NCBI GenBank assembly: GCA_937875245.1 | Contig: CALNCH010000021.1 | Coordinates: 1-7,847, forward strand | DNA: 7,847 nt | Reading direction: 5' to 3' | From: an uncultured Spirochaetaceae bacterium | GTDB lineage: Bacteria > Spirochaetota > Spirochaetia > Treponematales > Treponemataceae | Part shown: positions 6,744 through 7,847 of the stretch, piece by piece | How the letters are laid out: the number at the start of each line of letters is the position of its first letter | How positions within the stretch are numbered: position 1 is the stretch's first letter | The notes under the pieces: generated by a model | Seen by the model: only the letters and a program-made list of their open reading frames with translations | What the model was told of the DNA's origin: nothing | Database searches by the model: none | Translations under genes and position numbers: made by a program

Positions 6744-7847
6744 TAAAACATTTTTTCTTGATCAACATGGTTGTGCAAAAAACCAAGTTGATGGAGAACT
6801 TATAATAGCAAATCTTGAAAATAAGGGTTGGCTTTCTGTTTCTAATCCCAGTGATGCTTCTGTAATAATTATCAATACTTGTGGATTTATAGAGAGTGCA
6901 AAAATAGAAAGTTTAAACGCTCTTATTTCTGCTCGAAAAGCTTATCCTAGTGCAAAGATTTTGTTGGCAGGCTGTTTAGCAGAAAGATATGCCCAAGTTT
7001 TTGCAGAAGAATTACCTGAAGCAGATGCTATTTTTGGCAATGGAGACTTATCTCAAATAGACACTGTTCTTTCTGGGTTAGAAAAGGGAGAACGCCCCAT
7101 AGTTACACCTGCACAAAAAGGGGTTTGTGATGGTGAACGTCATACTCTTTTAAATTTTCCAGGCTCTGCTTTTGTAAAGATTACAGAAGGCTGTAATAAC
7201 TGTTGCTCTTTTTGTGCTATTCCACTAATTAGAGGTGAATTGCGAAGTCGTCCCCAAGAAGCTATTCTTTCTGAGATAAGAGAATTGCTCTCTAAAGGGA
7301 TTTTTGAAATAAACCTAATTGGACAAGATTTAGCAGCATATGGTCGAGATGGGGCTAAGCGTGGTGAAGCAGGAGACGCTTTATATGCTACGACTCCCAG
7401 TCCACTAGCTGTTTTGTTACAGAATATATCTGCTCTACCTGGTGATTTTTGGATTCGTTTATTATATATTCATCCAGATCATTTTCCTTTAGATATTCTT
7501 CCTCTTATTTCTGCTGATAACCGAATACTACCTTATTTTGATATTCCCTTTCAGTCTGGTGACACCCAAATAATTCAAAAAATGAATCGAGTTGGTACAA
7601 AAGAAGGGTATGAAACCTTAATTGGTACAATACGAGACATCCTTTGTAAGGGTAGTTCAAAGGATATGTGTTTGAGAACCACTTTTTTATGTGGATTTCC
7701 AACAGAAACAAATGAGTCTGCCTTGAAAACTCAAGAGTTTTTACGAAATATTGCCCCGGATTGGTCTGGTTGTTTTACTTATAGTCGTGAGGATGACACT
7801 CCCTCAGCCAAGATGAAAGGTCAAGTTTCTTCAAAAAATGCTGCTAA
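6736..7847 (+). CDS. rimO: RimO, ribosomal protein S12 methylthiotransferase (3' end outside window)
   Basis: RimO is a radical-SAM enzyme that adds a methylthio group to a conserved aspartate of ribosomal protein S12. The N-terminal UPF0004 domain shows its three cluster ligands, C13 (QHGCAKN), C49 (NTCGFI) and C80 (AGCLAER). The radical-SAM motif is C153-x3-C157-x2-C160 in EGCNNCCSFC. NLIGQDLAAYG follows, then IPFQSGD and MNRVGTK, typical of methylthiotransferases. HGCAKN and the IGQD block favour RimO over MiaB. The frame is open for 370 codons; the rest of the radical-SAM region and the TRAM domain are outside. The only usable start between the in-frame stop at 6730 and C13 is TTG 6736, which overlaps the rodZ stop by 8 nt and implies translational coupling. 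Residues about 206-222 look like an insertion relative to shorter RimO proteins. Confidence 0.93.
   Translation, partial: MSNKTFFLDQHGCAKNQVDGELIIANLENKGWLSVSNPSDASVIIINTCGFIESAKIESLNALISARKAYPSAKILLAGCLAERYAQVFAEELPEADAIFGNGDLSQIDTVLSGLEKGERPIVTPAQKGVCDGERHTLLNFPGSAFVKITEGCNNCCSFCAIPLIRGELRSRPQEAILSEIRELLSKGIFEINLIGQDLAAYGRDGAKRGEAGDALYATTPSPLAVLLQNISALPGDFWIRLLYIHPDHFPLDILPLISADNRILPYFDIPFQSGDTQIIQKMNRVGTKEGYETLIGTIRDILCKGSSKDMCLRTTFLCGFPTETNESALKTQEFLRNIAPDWSGCFTYSREDDTPSAKMKGQVSSKNAA
6761..6792 (+). other. Inverted repeat (hairpin) over rimO codons 9-19
   Basis: ATCAAC-A-TGGTT (6761-6772) is complementary to AACCA-A-GTTGAT (6781-6792): 11 base pairs with one A-A mismatch and an 8-nt loop. 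It begins 25 nt after the TTG start and covers the codons for the first iron-sulfur cysteine motif. No T-run follows on either strand, so it is not an intrinsic terminator. A role in translation of rimO is possible but unproven. Confidence 0.55.

Noticed and set aside
6151..6778. Minus-strand open frames at 6151-6354 and 6500-6778.
   Set aside because: They are antisense to the conserved rodZ gene, show no family resemblance and have no promoter or neighbouring gene on that strand.
1..7847. A novel defence, mobile or secondary-metabolite system.
   Set aside because: Every long open frame belongs to a known conserved housekeeping or flagellar family, there are no repeat arrays or integrase/transposase genes, and base composition looks even across the window.

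Overview
The window looks like ordinary chromosomal DNA of a low-GC, flagellated bacterium with two membranes. It most resembles a spirochete of the Treponema type. The evidence is flagellar export chaperones (FliS and a FlgN-like protein) with a sigma-28-type promoter, a LolA-like periplasmic lipoprotein carrier next to a RodZ-like protein, AT-rich sequence (mid-30s % GC by eye), and the character of the PolA and RimO proteins. The genus is an inference from protein character, not proven.

Left part, minus strand (1-2755): a flagellar operon fliS-flgN reads leftward from a promoter matching the FliA consensus (2729-2755) and ends at an intrinsic terminator (1715-1745). The 5' part of polA follows on the same strand, starting at 1695 and running off the left edge after 565 codons. 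Its 5' nuclease and proofreading exonuclease domains are visible; its polymerase domain is not. The terminator sits only 7 nt before the polA Shine-Dalgarno, so polA must be read through it or start very close to it.

Middle (2756-4879): a short divergent promoter region separates fliS from ftsH. ftsH is complete, encodes the membrane AAA+ zinc protease, and is closed by its own terminator (4843-4879).

Right part, plus strand (4880-7847): a good sigma-70-type promoter (4897-4925) starts a tight operon: lolA-like, rodZ-like, then rimO. rimO starts at a TTG overlapping the rodZ stop and runs off the right edge. The first two genes belong to envelope biogenesis and cell shape. rimO modifies ribosomal protein S12.

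I found no CRISPR array, tRNA or rRNA gene, insertion sequence, phage gene, toxin-antitoxin pair or defence system, and no unknown protein family. No stretch over 300 bases lacks a gene. The items worth a second look are regulatory: the sigma-28 promoter with an A10 tract in its spacer, the terminator in the polA leader, and an inverted repeat in the first codons of rimO just after its weak start.
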